From NCBI GenBank assembly GCA_035947555.1, contig DASZJZ010000149.1:1-8628 (forward strand): 8,628 bases of DNA, given 5' to 3'. Below the pieces are notes generated by a model. It was not told the DNA's origin. It searched no databases and worked only from the letters and a program-made list of their open reading frames with translations. This document shows positions 1 through 5,942 of this stretch, piece by piece (the first letter of the stretch is position 1; each line of letters opens with the position of its first letter). This DNA comes from JACVRW01 sp035947555 (GTDB taxonomy: Bacteria > Actinomycetota > Thermoleophilia > Solirubrobacterales > Thermoleophilaceae). Made by a program: the position numbers and the translations under genes.

Positions 1-21
1 CCCCCCCCCCCCCCCCCCCCC
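1..21. repeat. Homopolymer run of 21 C
   Basis: The first 21 bases are all C (poly-G on the minus strand, the coding direction of the adjacent transporter gene). It lies 11 nt beyond the stop codon of the substrate-binding protein. A run this long is unusual even in GC-rich DNA. It sits at the window edge, so it may be a contig-end artefact of the kind produced by two-colour sequencing chemistry. A genuine slippage-prone tract between transporter genes is the alternative. Confidence 0.9.
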
Positions 22-32
22 GCCCCTGTAGC

Positions 33-1037
33 TCAGCGGGTCCCCTCCTCCGCCAGCTGCTCGACGGTGTCGGCGTTGCTCTCGTCGACGAAGCCCGGTC
101 CGGTGAGCACCGGCAGCCCGCCGCCGACCGTGTTGGCGTTCTCGTTGAACAGCGTCAGGAACACCACCGGCAGGTAGCCCTGGAGGTACTGCTGCTGGTC
201 GACCGCGAACTCGATCTCCCCGGCCTTGATGGCCTGGACGACGTCGCCGCTGAGGTCGAACGTCGCCACCCTGGCCTCGGAGCCCGAGCCCTGCACGGCA
301 TCCCTGGCGGCCACGGCGATGTCGGGGTTCAGGGTCAGCACCGAGCCGATCGCGTCATCGGACTCGAGCTTCGACTGGATCTCGGTCAGCGTCGTCGCCA
401 CGTCCGCGACGCCCTTCACCTGCAGGTTCTCGACCTCGCCGCCGAAGCCCTCACGGGCGCCGTCGCAGCGCTGCTCCAGGCCGATGTTCCCCTGCTCGTG
501 GACGACGCACAGCAGCTTGCCGGCGTCGCCGCCCTCGGCGAGCCGCCGACCGGCCGCCTCGCCGGCGACGGTCTCGTCCTGCCCCACGTGCGTCATCGCA
601 CCAAGGTCGGCCGACTCGGACTGGCCGGAGTTCAGCGTGATGACCGGGATGCCCGCCTCCACGGCCTTCTGGAGCGGATCCCGGATCGCGTCCGGGTTCG
701 GCGCCGAGGTGGCGATGCCGTCGACCTTCTCCGTCACCGCGGAGTCGATCAGCTGGGCCTGGCGCTGGGGATCGTTCTGCGACTCGCTGTACTTGACCTC
801 GACCCCCATGTCCTCGCCGGCCTTCTCCGCGCCGGCCTTGGCCACCGCCCAGAAGGTGTCGCCTTCACCGTGCGTGATGACCGCGATGGACAGATCACGA
901 CCCTGGCTGAGCGAGACGTCGTCGCCTCCGCCACCGCCCCCGCCGCCGTCGTCGTCATCGTCGCCGCACGCCGCCACGAACGCCGCCAGCCCGAGTACGA
1001 GCATGGCCGTCAACAGGACCTGCACAAGTCGCTTCAT
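33..1037 (-). CDS. Sugar ABC transporter substrate-binding lipoprotein
   Basis: 334-aa periplasmic-binding-protein-like lipoprotein of the RbsB / Peripla_BP_4 type, which would capture a sugar outside the membrane for an ABC importer. Residues 1-24 form a lipoprotein signal: MKR, a hydrophobic stretch, then lipobox VAAC with Cys24 as lipidation site. A linker of five Asp and eight Gly follows (26-38). The mature domain begins near residue 48; segments such as VDGIATSAPNPDAI (105-118) and IPVITLNSG (130-138) fit the first lobe of this fold. The ATG at 1037 is supported by the signal peptide and by GGAGGAG about 13 nt upstream. Its ATGA overlaps the stop of the isomerase gene by 4 nt, indicating translational coupling. 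The ATPase and permease genes are not in the window. Substrate is unknown; the neighbouring IolE-like enzyme suggests a sugar or cyclitol (inference). Confidence 0.93.
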   Translation of the reverse strand: MKRLVQVLLTAMLVLGLAAFVAACGDDDDDGGGGGGGGDDVSLSQGRDLSIAVITHGEGDTFWAVAKAGAEKAGEDMGVEVKYSESQNDPQRQAQLIDSAVTEKVDGIATSAPNPDAIRDPLQKAVEAGIPVITLNSGQSESADLGAMTHVGQDETVAGEAAGRRLAEGGDAGKLLCVVHEQGNIGLEQRCDGAREGFGGEVENLQVKGVADVATTLTEIQSKLESDDAIGSVLTLNPDIAVAARDAVQGSGSEARVATFDLSGDVVQAIKAGEIEFAVDQQQYLQGYLPVVFLTLFNENANTVGGGLPVLTGPGFVDESNADTVEQLAEEGTR

Positions 1038-2194
1038 AGGTGCTGATTCCCTCCTCCGTTGGCTGGAGCCAGACTGGCCAGGAACTCGATGCTCTCCTGC
1101 ACATCGAGCACGGGACCACGACCCACCGGCGGCTCCTCCCCGGTGATGGTCGTGTCCTGTTCGAGCACGAGCCAGCGCTCGTACCCGTGGCGGTCGAGCA
1201 AGCCGACCACCTCGCCGATCGAGGCGTCGCCGCGGCCGAGCGGCCGGAACAGGCCGGCGCGCGTGGCGTCCACGAGCGACAGCGCGCCGTCGCGTACCTG
1301 CTCGGCGAGGGCGGCGTCGACGTCCTTCAGATGCACGTGCACGATTCGGTCGGCGTGCCTCCGCACGAAGTCGGCGGAATCGGCGCCGCCGATCGCGAGG
1401 TGCCCGGTGTCCAGGCAGACCTTGATGTCGCTCTCGGCGAGGATGCGCTCGATCTCGTCGCCGGTCTCGACGACGCTGCCGGCGTGCGGGTGCAGGGCGG
1501 TGGTGAGGCCGTGCTGTGACGTGACCTCCCCCACGCGCCGGAGGTTCTCGGCCAGGCGGGTCCAGTCGGCGTCGTCGAGCGGTTGCGGTGGCGACCACTC
1601 GCTGTCCATCACCGGCGCCACGGTCAGCACCTCTCCGCCGAGGGCGGCGAGGAGAGGAGCGACGCTGTCCAGGAGCTCGTGGGTGCCGTCGAGCGTCGGC
1701 TTGTGAAGCGCCAGCGGAAGGAAGCCGGCCACCAGCCGTAGGCCGAAGCCGTCGAGCAGGGAGCGAACGCGGTCGGGGTCGAGCGGCAGATAGCCGACCG
1801 GCCCGAGCTCGGTCGCCGTGAGGCCGAGCGAAGCCATCTCCGACAGCACCCGCTCGGGCCCGAGCTGACGCCCCCAGCCGGGAACCTCGCAGACGCCCCA
1901 GGAGATGGGGGCACCAGCAAGTAGGCGCCCGTGCCGGCGACCGACCGCGGGCCCGCGTGCCGCCGCGCGCTCGCTTCCCGCGGCGTTCTCGCTTCCCGCC
2001 GAGCGCTCGGCTTCGCGCGCAGGCGTCGCTCCGCGGTCGCTCGCTCCCCCCGCCGAGCGCTCCGCTTCGCGCGCACTCGTCGCTCCCCGGTCGCTCGCTC
2101 CCCTCGCGGCACGGCGCTCCGCTTCGGGCGCACTCCCCGCTTCGCGATCCCTCGCCGCGGGGCGGTTGGCTTGGGCCTCTTTCTTCATCCTCAT
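1034..2194 (-). CDS. IolE-like sugar phosphate isomerase/epimerase (TIM barrel) with low-complexity N-terminal extension
   Basis: 386-aa protein whose residues 91-386 are a xylose-isomerase-like TIM barrel (AP_endonuc_2 / IolE family). Motifs visible: GAPISWGVCEVPGWG (94-108), LHPHAGSVVET (234-244), CLDTGHLAIGG (260-270), HVHLKDV (286-292) and LVLEQDTT (342-349). Their His, Asp and Glu residues fit the divalent-metal site of the family. Members include inosose dehydratases and keto-sugar epimerases, so the exact reaction cannot be called. Residues 5-90 are Arg/Ala/Glu/Ser-rich with an 18-residue tandem repeat and do not belong to the barrel. I saw no in-frame ATG, GTG or TTG near residues 70-95, so the extension seems to be translated. 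ATG at 2194 has GGAG 7 nt upstream; the next ATG, at 2188, is equally possible. First gene of the operon with the substrate-binding protein; probably controlled by the divergent LacI regulator. Confidence 0.88.
   Translation of the reverse strand: MRMKKEAQANRPAARDREAGSAPEAERRAARGASDRGATSAREAERSAGGASDRGATPAREAERSAGSENAAGSERAAARGPAVGRRHGRLLAGAPISWGVCEVPGWGRQLGPERVLSEMASLGLTATELGPVGYLPLDPDRVRSLLDGFGLRLVAGFLPLALHKPTLDGTHELLDSVAPLLAALGGEVLTVAPVMDSEWSPPQPLDDADWTRLAENLRRVGEVTSQHGLTTALHPHAGSVVETGDEIERILAESDIKVCLDTGHLAIGGADSADFVRRHADRIVHVHLKDVDAALAEQVRDGALSLVDATRAGLFRPLGRGDASIGEVVGLLDRHGYERWLVLEQDTTITGEEPPVGRGPVLDVQESIEFLASLAPANGGGNQHL
1970..2135 (-). repeat. In-frame tandem repeat (54-bp unit) in the isomerase N-terminus
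   Basis: Two adjacent copies of a 54-bp unit lie at 1998-2051 and 2052-2105, matching at about 49 of 54 positions by eye. A degraded third copy starts near 2111, offset by 57 nt. On the other side, a shorter 18-bp unit (CTCGCTTCCCGC...) is repeated at 1970 and 1988. All offsets are multiples of 3. On the minus strand the unit encodes GASDRGATSAREAERSAG and GASDRGATPAREAERSAG. Confidence 0.85.
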
Positions 2195-2206
2195 TGGAGC
2201 GCTCCA
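2195..2206. promoter_or_regulatory. LacI-type operator O1 (perfect palindrome)
   Basis: TGGAGCGCTCCA is a perfect 12-bp palindrome with a central CG, the usual form of LacI-family operators; CebR sites in streptomycetes have a similar core. It directly abuts the isomerase start codon at 2194, and on the minus strand its GGAG (2205-2202) is the apparent Shine-Dalgarno sequence of that gene. A bound repressor would block the promoter region and the start of transcription. Binding by the adjacent LacI protein is inferred. Confidence 0.8.
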
Positions 2207-2209
2207 TTG

Positions 2210-2215
2210 ATTAGA
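2210..2215 (-). promoter_or_regulatory. Candidate -10 box of the isomerase-transporter operon
   Basis: On the minus strand TCTAAT matches the -10 consensus at 5 of 6 positions. It would place the transcription start near 2203, inside O1, giving a leader of about 9 nt. No good -35 is visible 16-18 bp upstream. Confidence 0.35.
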
Positions 2216-2224
2216 GCGCTCCAA
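2211..2224. promoter_or_regulatory. LacI-type operator O2 (one mismatch)
   Basis: TTAGAGCGCTCCAA is a 14-bp near-palindrome with a single mismatched pair, and shares the GAGCGCTCCA core with O1. Its centre lies 17 bp from the centre of O1. It sits between the candidate -35 and -10 of the regulator gene and overlaps the candidate -10 of the isomerase operon, so both divergent genes could be controlled together. Confidence 0.75.
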
Positions 2225-2248
2225 CGTCGTAGCATGCAGATCCCGCGC

Positions 2249-3274
2249 ATGGCTGTCAAGGGGACTCGCACGGCCGGCTCCCGGCACCCGACTCTCGAGG
2301 ACGTGGCACGAGAGGCTGGGGTGTCGCGGTCGCTCGTCTCGCTCGTGATGCGCGACAGCCCCAAGGTCAGCCCGGAGCGCCGCGAGCGAGTGCTCGCGGC
2401 GGCCGCCACCCTCGGCTACCGGCCACACGCGATGGCGCGAAGCCTGGCGAGCCGGCGCACGCACACGGTCGGCGTGCTCCTCAACGACCTCCACAACCCC
2501 TTCTTCGCCGAGATCGTCGACGGCATCGACGAGCACGCGTCCGAGACCGGGTACCGGCTGCTGATGTCCACCAGTGGACGGCGCGAACGGCGCGAGCGGG
2601 CGATGCTCGAAACGCTGCTCGAGTACCGCACCGACGGCCTCATCCTGCTGAGCCCCCGGATGCGGACCAGGGACATCGCGGCGGCGGTGGGCTCCGCCCA
2701 CACGGTCGTGGTGGGCCGCGCAGTGCGTGACGCCGGGTTCGACTGCGTGCTGAACGACGAGCGGGTCGGCACCCGGCTCGCGGTGCAGCACCTGGTGGAG
2801 CTGGGCCACGAGCGGATCGTGCACATCGACGGGGGCGCCGGCGCGGGGGCCGCGCCGCGACGGGCCGCCTACCTGCGGGCGATGCGCGAGTTCGGCTTTG
2901 AGCAGCACGCGCGGGTGATCGCGGGCGACTTCACCGACGAGGCGGGAGTACGCGGCGCCGAGCAGCTGCTGCGGGAGCGCCGGCTGCCGACGGCGGTGTT
3001 CGCGGCCAACGACCTGGTCGCGGCCGGAGTGCTCGACCGCCTCGAGGACGAGGGGATCGCCGTGCCCGGGGACATCTCGATCGTGGGCTACGACAACACG
3101 TTCCTGGCAGCGCTCCACCACATGTCGCTGACGACGATCGACCAGCCCCGGCGCGAGATGGGCCGGGTGGCGCTGGAGCTGCTGCTGGAGCGAATGGACG
3201 GCCGAGCGGCCCGCGAGGTGCGCGTGATGCAGCCGCGCATGGTGGTCCGAGCAACCTCCGGCCCGGCGCCGTGA
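2249..3274 (+). CDS. LacI-family transcriptional repressor
   Basis: 341-aa regulator. The N-terminal helix-turn-helix is plain: PTLEDVAREAGVSRSLVSLVMR (residues 14-35), followed by the region SPERRERVLAAAATLGYRP and the hinge helix HAMARSLAS that inserts in the operator minor groove. From about residue 73 comes the sugar-binding effector domain (HTVGVLLNDLHNPFFAEIVDGI; later PTAVFAANDLVAAGVL and PGDISIVGYDNT), complete to the end and of normal family length. The ATG at 2249 fits the candidate promoter; an ATG at 2234, adding MQIPR, is also possible. Neither has a clear Shine-Dalgarno sequence. Divergent from the isomerase and transporter genes with two operators between them, so likely their repressor, released by a sugar or sugar phosphate (inference). 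Its stop overlaps the GTG of the downstream protease gene. Confidence 0.93.
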   Translation: MAVKGTRTAGSRHPTLEDVAREAGVSRSLVSLVMRDSPKVSPERRERVLAAAATLGYRPHAMARSLASRRTHTVGVLLNDLHNPFFAEIVDGIDEHASETGYRLLMSTSGRRERRERAMLETLLEYRTDGLILLSPRMRTRDIAAAVGSAHTVVVGRAVRDAGFDCVLNDERVGTRLAVQHLVELGHERIVHIDGGAGAGAAPRRAAYLRAMREFGFEQHARVIAGDFTDEAGVRGAEQLLRERRLPTAVFAANDLVAAGVLDRLEDEGIAVPGDISIVGYDNTFLAALHHMSLTTIDQPRREMGRVALELLLERMDGRAAREVRVMQPRMVVRATSGPAP

Positions 3275-4185
3275 GGGGAGGCGGGGCGGCGCACCGACCG
3301 ATGGGCCCTTCGTCGCGCGTGTCCGCCGGCACGGCGCACACGGTGGCGGCCGCGGCCCGCTCGCCGGCGGCGGCTGCGCGAACGCTCGCGACCGCCCCCC
3401 GCACTCTCGCGGCCATCCCTCGCCCGCTCGCGGCCGCCTTTCGTATGCTCGCGGCCCCTCGCCCGCGCGCGGCCGCCTTTCGCATGCTCGCGGCCGTTTG
3501 TCGCACGCTCGCGGCCACCGCCCGCACGGCCGCTGCCGCGCTACCCACGCTGCCGGCCGCCACGCGCACGGTCGCCGCCGCCTTCACCTTCGTCGCCCTC
3601 GCCGCTTCGCTCGGCGGCTGCGCCGAGGACTCCGCTTCGTCGCGGGCGGCCCCGCCTCGGCTCGTCTCTGTGCTCGGCGTGGGGAGCGAGCGGGCGATCG
3701 GCTTCGCCGTGGCGGCCAACAGAGTGGTCACCGTGGCTCACGCCGTCGAGGGCAACCAGGGGGTGCGCGTCCGGGTGGGTGGCGGTTCGCGTCGGGCTCG
3801 GATTCTGCGGGTCGACCGGCGGGCGGACCTCGCCCTGCTCGCGGTGCCGGGGCTCCGCGCCTCGACGGCGGACATCGCAACGGCGGGCAATGAGGACACA
3901 GTGCGCGTGATGGTCCTGCGGGGCGACCGCTCCGAGGCCCTTCCGGCTGTCGTGCGCCGCGCTATCGACGCGCGCGTCAATGCACCAGGCGCCGATCGGC
4001 CGCTGAGGCGCCCCGCGCTCGAGCTCGAAGCGCGCACGCGGGCCGGCGACTCGGGAGCCCCTGTTGTCACCGAGGCCGGGGCGGTGGCGGGCGTCGTCTT
4101 CGCACGCTCGCGCAACAACAGGGACACCGCCTACGCGGTGGACGCCCGAGCCCTCGACCAGCTCCTCGCGGAGGGCCGCGCTTAG
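3271..4185 (+). CDS. Trypsin-like serine protease, predicted lipoprotein, with N-terminal heptad repeats
   Basis: 304 aa from a GTG that overlaps the lacI stop by 4 nt (GTGA), implying translational coupling. Residues 23-105 are a 7-residue repeat of the form R-T-L-A-A-x-x. A hydrophobic segment and lipobox then follow, AAFTFVALAASLGGC, with Cys117 the likely lipidated residue. The remainder is a small chymotrypsin-fold (S1-type) domain with all three catalytic residues in place: His157 in VVTVAHAV, Asp186 in DRRADLALL, Ser261 in AGDSGAPV. It would act at the outer face of the membrane; its substrate is unknown. No PDZ domain. Start is uncertain: ATGs at 3301, 3445 and 3484 are in frame, but the last still leaves 45 residues ahead of the Cys. 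Co-transcription with a sugar repressor is unusual for a protease. Confidence 0.82.
   Translation: MRGGGAAHRPMGPSSRVSAGTAHTVAAAARSPAAAARTLATAPRTLAAIPRPLAAAFRMLAAPRPRAAAFRMLAAVCRTLAATARTAAAALPTLPAATRTVAAAFTFVALAASLGGCAEDSASSRAAPPRLVSVLGVGSERAIGFAVAANRVVTVAHAVEGNQGVRVRVGGGSRRARILRVDRRADLALLAVPGLRASTADIATAGNEDTVRVMVLRGDRSEALPAVVRRAIDARVNAPGADRPLRRPALELEARTRAGDSGAPVVTEAGAVAGVVFARSRNNRDTAYAVDARALDQLLAEGRA
3337..3585 (+). repeat. 12-unit, 21-bp-periodic repeat coding for a heptad
   Basis: Twelve consecutive units beginning with CGC/CGA/CGT (CAC or CCC in two) run from 3337 to 3585. All are 21 nt except one of 18 nt (3442-3459). The best conserved core is GCTCGCGGCC. Encoded units include RTLATAP, RTLAAIP, RPLAAAF, RMLAAP, RPRAAAF, RMLAAVC, RTLAATA and RTVAAAF. 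The spacing keeps the reading frame. It precedes the lipoprotein signal of the protease. Confidence 0.88.
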
Positions 4186-4236
4186 GGGGTTGGTTGGCCT
4201 CAATCCTCGTATGCGGTATCCAGGACAACCACCCCC
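4185..4236 (+). terminator. Candidate terminator hairpin after the protease gene
   Basis: Starting at the last base of the protease stop codon, GGGGGT (4185-4190) pairs with ACCCCC (4231-4236) and GGTTG (4192-4196) with CAACC (4226-4230), with one bulged T. TCCT (4204-4207) and AGGA (4222-4225) extend the stem inward. No T-run follows, so the terminator role is inferred from position. Confidence 0.45.
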
Positions 4237-4261
4237 CGGTCGCCGCGCCGCGGCGCGCGGA

Positions 4262-4285
4262 GCCGGCCGGTTCCACTCGGCCGGC
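4262..4285. terminator. Candidate bidirectional hairpin between convergent genes
   Basis: GCCGGCCG (4262-4269) and CGGCCGGC (4278-4285) form a perfect 8-bp stem around an 8-nt loop. It lies between the convergent protease and slipin genes, where transcription from both sides must end. No T-run on either strand. The rest of the gap up to 4349 shows only a short direct repeat, AGCGGCTAG, at 4317 and 4345. Confidence 0.45.
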
Positions 4286-4349
4286 GGGTAGTTGGGCGGG
4301 CTCGCTCGACCGTCGCAGCGGCTAGTCCGGGCGGCCGCTGTCCGAGCGG

Positions 4350-5306
4350 CTAGGCCGGCCCGTTGTGCCCCCGCTCATCGGGCGCGACGCGGGCCGGCTC
4401 GGCCGCGACCTCGGACGCGCTCAGCGCGGCAGGGACCTGTTCCTCGTTGCCTGCCGTCAGTCCACGCTGCGCGCTGTCGGCCTCAGGCGGCGAGGGCGCC
4501 GATTCGCTCCCACGCTCGAGCGAGCGCGCCCCCTCGTCCGCCGTCCCGCCGCCCGCTTCGAGCAATGGCCGGATCAGGTCCAGCGGCAGCGGGAACACAA
4601 TGGTCGACCCCTGGTTCGAGCTGATGTCGGACAGCGCCTGCAGGTAACGCAGCTGGATCGTCACGGGGTTGGGCCTGATCACGTCCGCGGCCTCCGCGAG
4701 CCGGCCGGCGGCCTGGTACTCGCCCTCGGCGTTGATCACCTTCGCCCGCCGGTTCCGCTCGGCCTCGGCCTGCCGGGCCATGGCGTGCTGCATGCGGTCG
4801 GGGATTTCCACGTCCTTGATCTCGACGATCGTGACCTTGATCCCCCAAGGCTCCGTCTGCTCGTCGATGATCTGCTGGAGGCTCTCGTTGAGCCGCTCGC
4901 GCTCGGACAGCAGCGCGTCGAGGTCGGCCTTTCCGAGGATCGAGCGGAGCGTGGTCTGGGCGATCTGGAGGGTCGCCCCGACGTAGTCCTCGATCTCCAG
5001 GACGGATCGGCGGGGATCGATGACCCGGAAGTAGACGACCGCGGCCACCTTGACCGGCACGTTGTCGCGGGTGATCACGTCCTGGTGCGGGATCCGAAGG
5101 GTGATCGTGCGGAGGCTGACGCGGACCATGCGGTCAATGGCGGGGATCAGCAGCACGAGGCCAGGCCCCTTCTGGTTGATCACCCGGCCGAGCCGGAAGA
5201 TCACCGCGCGCTCGTACTCGCGCAGCACGCGGACCGAAGCGCCGGCGAGGGCGAGTACGGTCACCGCGATCACCGCCAGGACTATCAGCAGCACGGCAAT
5301 CACCAT
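4350..5306 (-). CDS. Slipin (stomatin-like SPFH/band-7 membrane protein)
   Basis: 318-aa membrane-anchored SPFH protein of the bacterial slipin type, which assemble into membrane scaffolds and pair with NfeD proteins. Residues 1-23 are a strong hydrophobic anchor. The band-7 domain follows: VLREYERAVIFRLGRV (27-42), GPGLVLLIPAIDRM (47-60), TLRIPHQDVITRDNVPVKVAAVVYFRV (69-95), and GIKVTIVEIKDVEIPDRMQHAMARQAEAERNRRAKVI (155-191), the last leading into the helical region. Residues from about 252 to the end form an Ala/Glu/Ser/Pro-rich, probably disordered tail. ATG at 5306 is chosen because GGAGGT lies 3 nt upstream; in-frame ATG at 5318 and GTG at 5303 are alternatives. It overlaps the end of nfeD by 7 nt, so the two are co-translated. 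Confidence 0.92.
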   Translation of the reverse strand: MVIAVLLIVLAVIAVTVLALAGASVRVLREYERAVIFRLGRVINQKGPGLVLLIPAIDRMVRVSLRTITLRIPHQDVITRDNVPVKVAAVVYFRVIDPRRSVLEIEDYVGATLQIAQTTLRSILGKADLDALLSERERLNESLQQIIDEQTEPWGIKVTIVEIKDVEIPDRMQHAMARQAEAERNRRAKVINAEGEYQAAGRLAEAADVIRPNPVTIQLRYLQALSDISSNQGSTIVFPLPLDLIRPLLEAGGGTADEGARSLERGSESAPSPPEADSAQRGLTAGNEEQVPAALSASEVAAEPARVAPDERGHNGPA

Positions 5307-5770
5307 TCCACCTCCCATGTCTCGGCTTTCCGAACGCACAGCGTCAGGCCGCTGACGCGCTCGACCACGACGGGGTCGCCGACCCTGATCTCGCCCTCCG
5401 GGTCGTCGGGCCAGCTGCGCCGCGCTCGCCAGAGGGCTCCGTCCACGAAGACCTGACCGCCCTCGCCGTTCCAGCTGCGCACCCTTCCGGTCATGCCGCT
5501 GAGCGCCTCGCGGCCACTGGCGGCGCGGAGCCTGCGTACGGCGAGCGACTTGCGCGTGGCGAGTGCCAGCCAGACGACGGTCACGCCGAGGGCCGCGAGA
5601 ACGGCCGCGACCACCACCGCGGCGCCGGCTCCAGCGCCGGCTATGGCAACAGCGGCACCCGCGGCGAGGGCCACCCCGCCGACGCTCCCGAGGACGCCTC
5701 CGGGCACGTGAGCCTCGGCCACCAGAAGGGCGACCCCGACCAGCACCAGAGCCACGCCGATCTCGACCAT
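5300..5770 (-). CDS. Short NfeD-family membrane protein
   Basis: 156-aa NfeD-like protein without the ClpP-like protease domain found in long NfeD proteins. Residues 1-72 contain hydrophobic segments typical of the family (VALVLVGVALLVAEAHVPGGVLGSVGGVALAAG, then AAVVVAAVLAALGVTVVWLAL). A basic stretch (TRKSLAVRRLR) follows. Residues 88-150 form the small OB-fold-like domain (SGMTGRVRSWNGEGGQVFVDGALWRARR, then IRVGDPVVVERVSGLTLCVRKAE). NfeD proteins associate with slipins in the membrane and may modulate their assembly; the adjacent slipin fits exactly. The ATG at 5770 is chosen because the hydrophobic region begins there, but GAGGAG touches it directly, so the start is not secure; a GTG at 5824 would add 18 residues. 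Confidence 0.88.
   Translation of the reverse strand: MVEIGVALVLVGVALLVAEAHVPGGVLGSVGGVALAAGAAVAIAGAGAGAAVVVAAVLAALGVTVVWLALATRKSLAVRRLRAASGREALSGMTGRVRSWNGEGGQVFVDGALWRARRSWPDDPEGEIRVGDPVVVERVSGLTLCVRKAETWEVEW
5310..5315 (-). promoter_or_regulatory. Strong Shine-Dalgarno for slipin inside nfeD
   Basis: GGAGGT on the minus strand lies within the last codons of nfeD, 3 nt before the ATG at 5306 and 6 nt before a GTG at 5303. It favours a start at one of these over the longer frame and supports coupled translation. Confidence 0.6.
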
Positions 5771-5824
5771 CTCCTCAGCATCATGGTACGCCCCGGGCGA
5801 AGCGGCCGGGAGGGGTTGGCGCAC

Positions 5825-5840
5825 CCGGGCGACCGCCCGG
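5825..5840. other. GC-rich hairpin in the divergent nfeD-arfB gap
   Basis: CCGGGC (5825-5830) and GCCCGG (5835-5840) form a perfect 6-bp stem with a GACC loop. It lies in the roughly 170-bp space between the nfeD and arfB starts, which must contain both promoters; I cannot point to clear -35/-10 boxes. A second weak inverted repeat, GGTGGC...GCCACC, spans 5874-5902. Such hairpins arise often by chance at this GC content. Confidence 0.3.
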
Positions 5841-5942
5841 CCCAGCGGCGACCGCTCCGGATACAGCGTGCCTGGTGGCGGCCGACCCCGTCAGCGGCCA
5901 CCGCTTCGCCTCAGCGGGCCGAGCCACTACCGTGGCGCGCCG

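Larger units (their letters stand above)
2207..2235 (+). promoter_or_regulatory. Candidate promoter of the lacI-family gene
   Basis: TTGATT (2207-2212) and TAGCAT (2230-2235) are each 4/6 matches to the sigma-70-type -35 and -10 boxes, separated by 17 bp. The predicted start near 2242 would leave a very short leader before the ATG at 2249. O2 lies in the spacer, consistent with autoregulation. This is a weak consensus call. Confidence 0.35.

Noticed and set aside
25..40. CTGTAGCTCAGCGG resembles the D-arm of a tRNA gene.
   Set aside because: No anticodon arm, T-arm or matching 3' acceptor follows, and the bases are the C-terminal codons of the substrate-binding protein on the minus strand.
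498..1706. Several plus-strand open frames opposite the transporter and isomerase genes.
   Set aside because: They show no recognisable domains, whereas the minus-strand products have clear motifs and coupled starts.
33..2207. A 724-residue open frame on the minus strand.
   Set aside because: Only its last 334 residues are the binding protein. The part above 1037 is an out-of-frame shadow of the isomerase gene and is Arg/Pro-rich, as expected for wrong frames in GC-rich DNA.
1931..2248. A long upstream extension of the LacI frame.
   Set aside because: It runs antisense through the isomerase repeats and across both operators; the helix-turn-helix begins right after the ATG at 2249.
3337..3585. 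CRISPR-like array.
   Set aside because: The units are contiguous with a 21-bp period, have no unique spacers, and lie in a reading frame.
2931..3731. A minus-strand frame with Ala/Val/Arg heptads opposite the protease repeats.
   Set aside because: A 21-bp repeat yields heptads in every frame. The plus frame continues into a lipobox and an intact catalytic triad, and this one does not.
4317..4353. Direct repeat AGCGGCTAG as a possible attachment or regulatory site.
   Set aside because: Only 9 bp, in GC-rich DNA, with no integrase or other mobile gene nearby; the second copy overlaps the slipin stop codon.
4365..5456. A 363-residue plus-strand frame opposite slipin.
   Set aside because: It is His/Arg/Asp-rich shadow sequence antisense to a clear SPFH protein.
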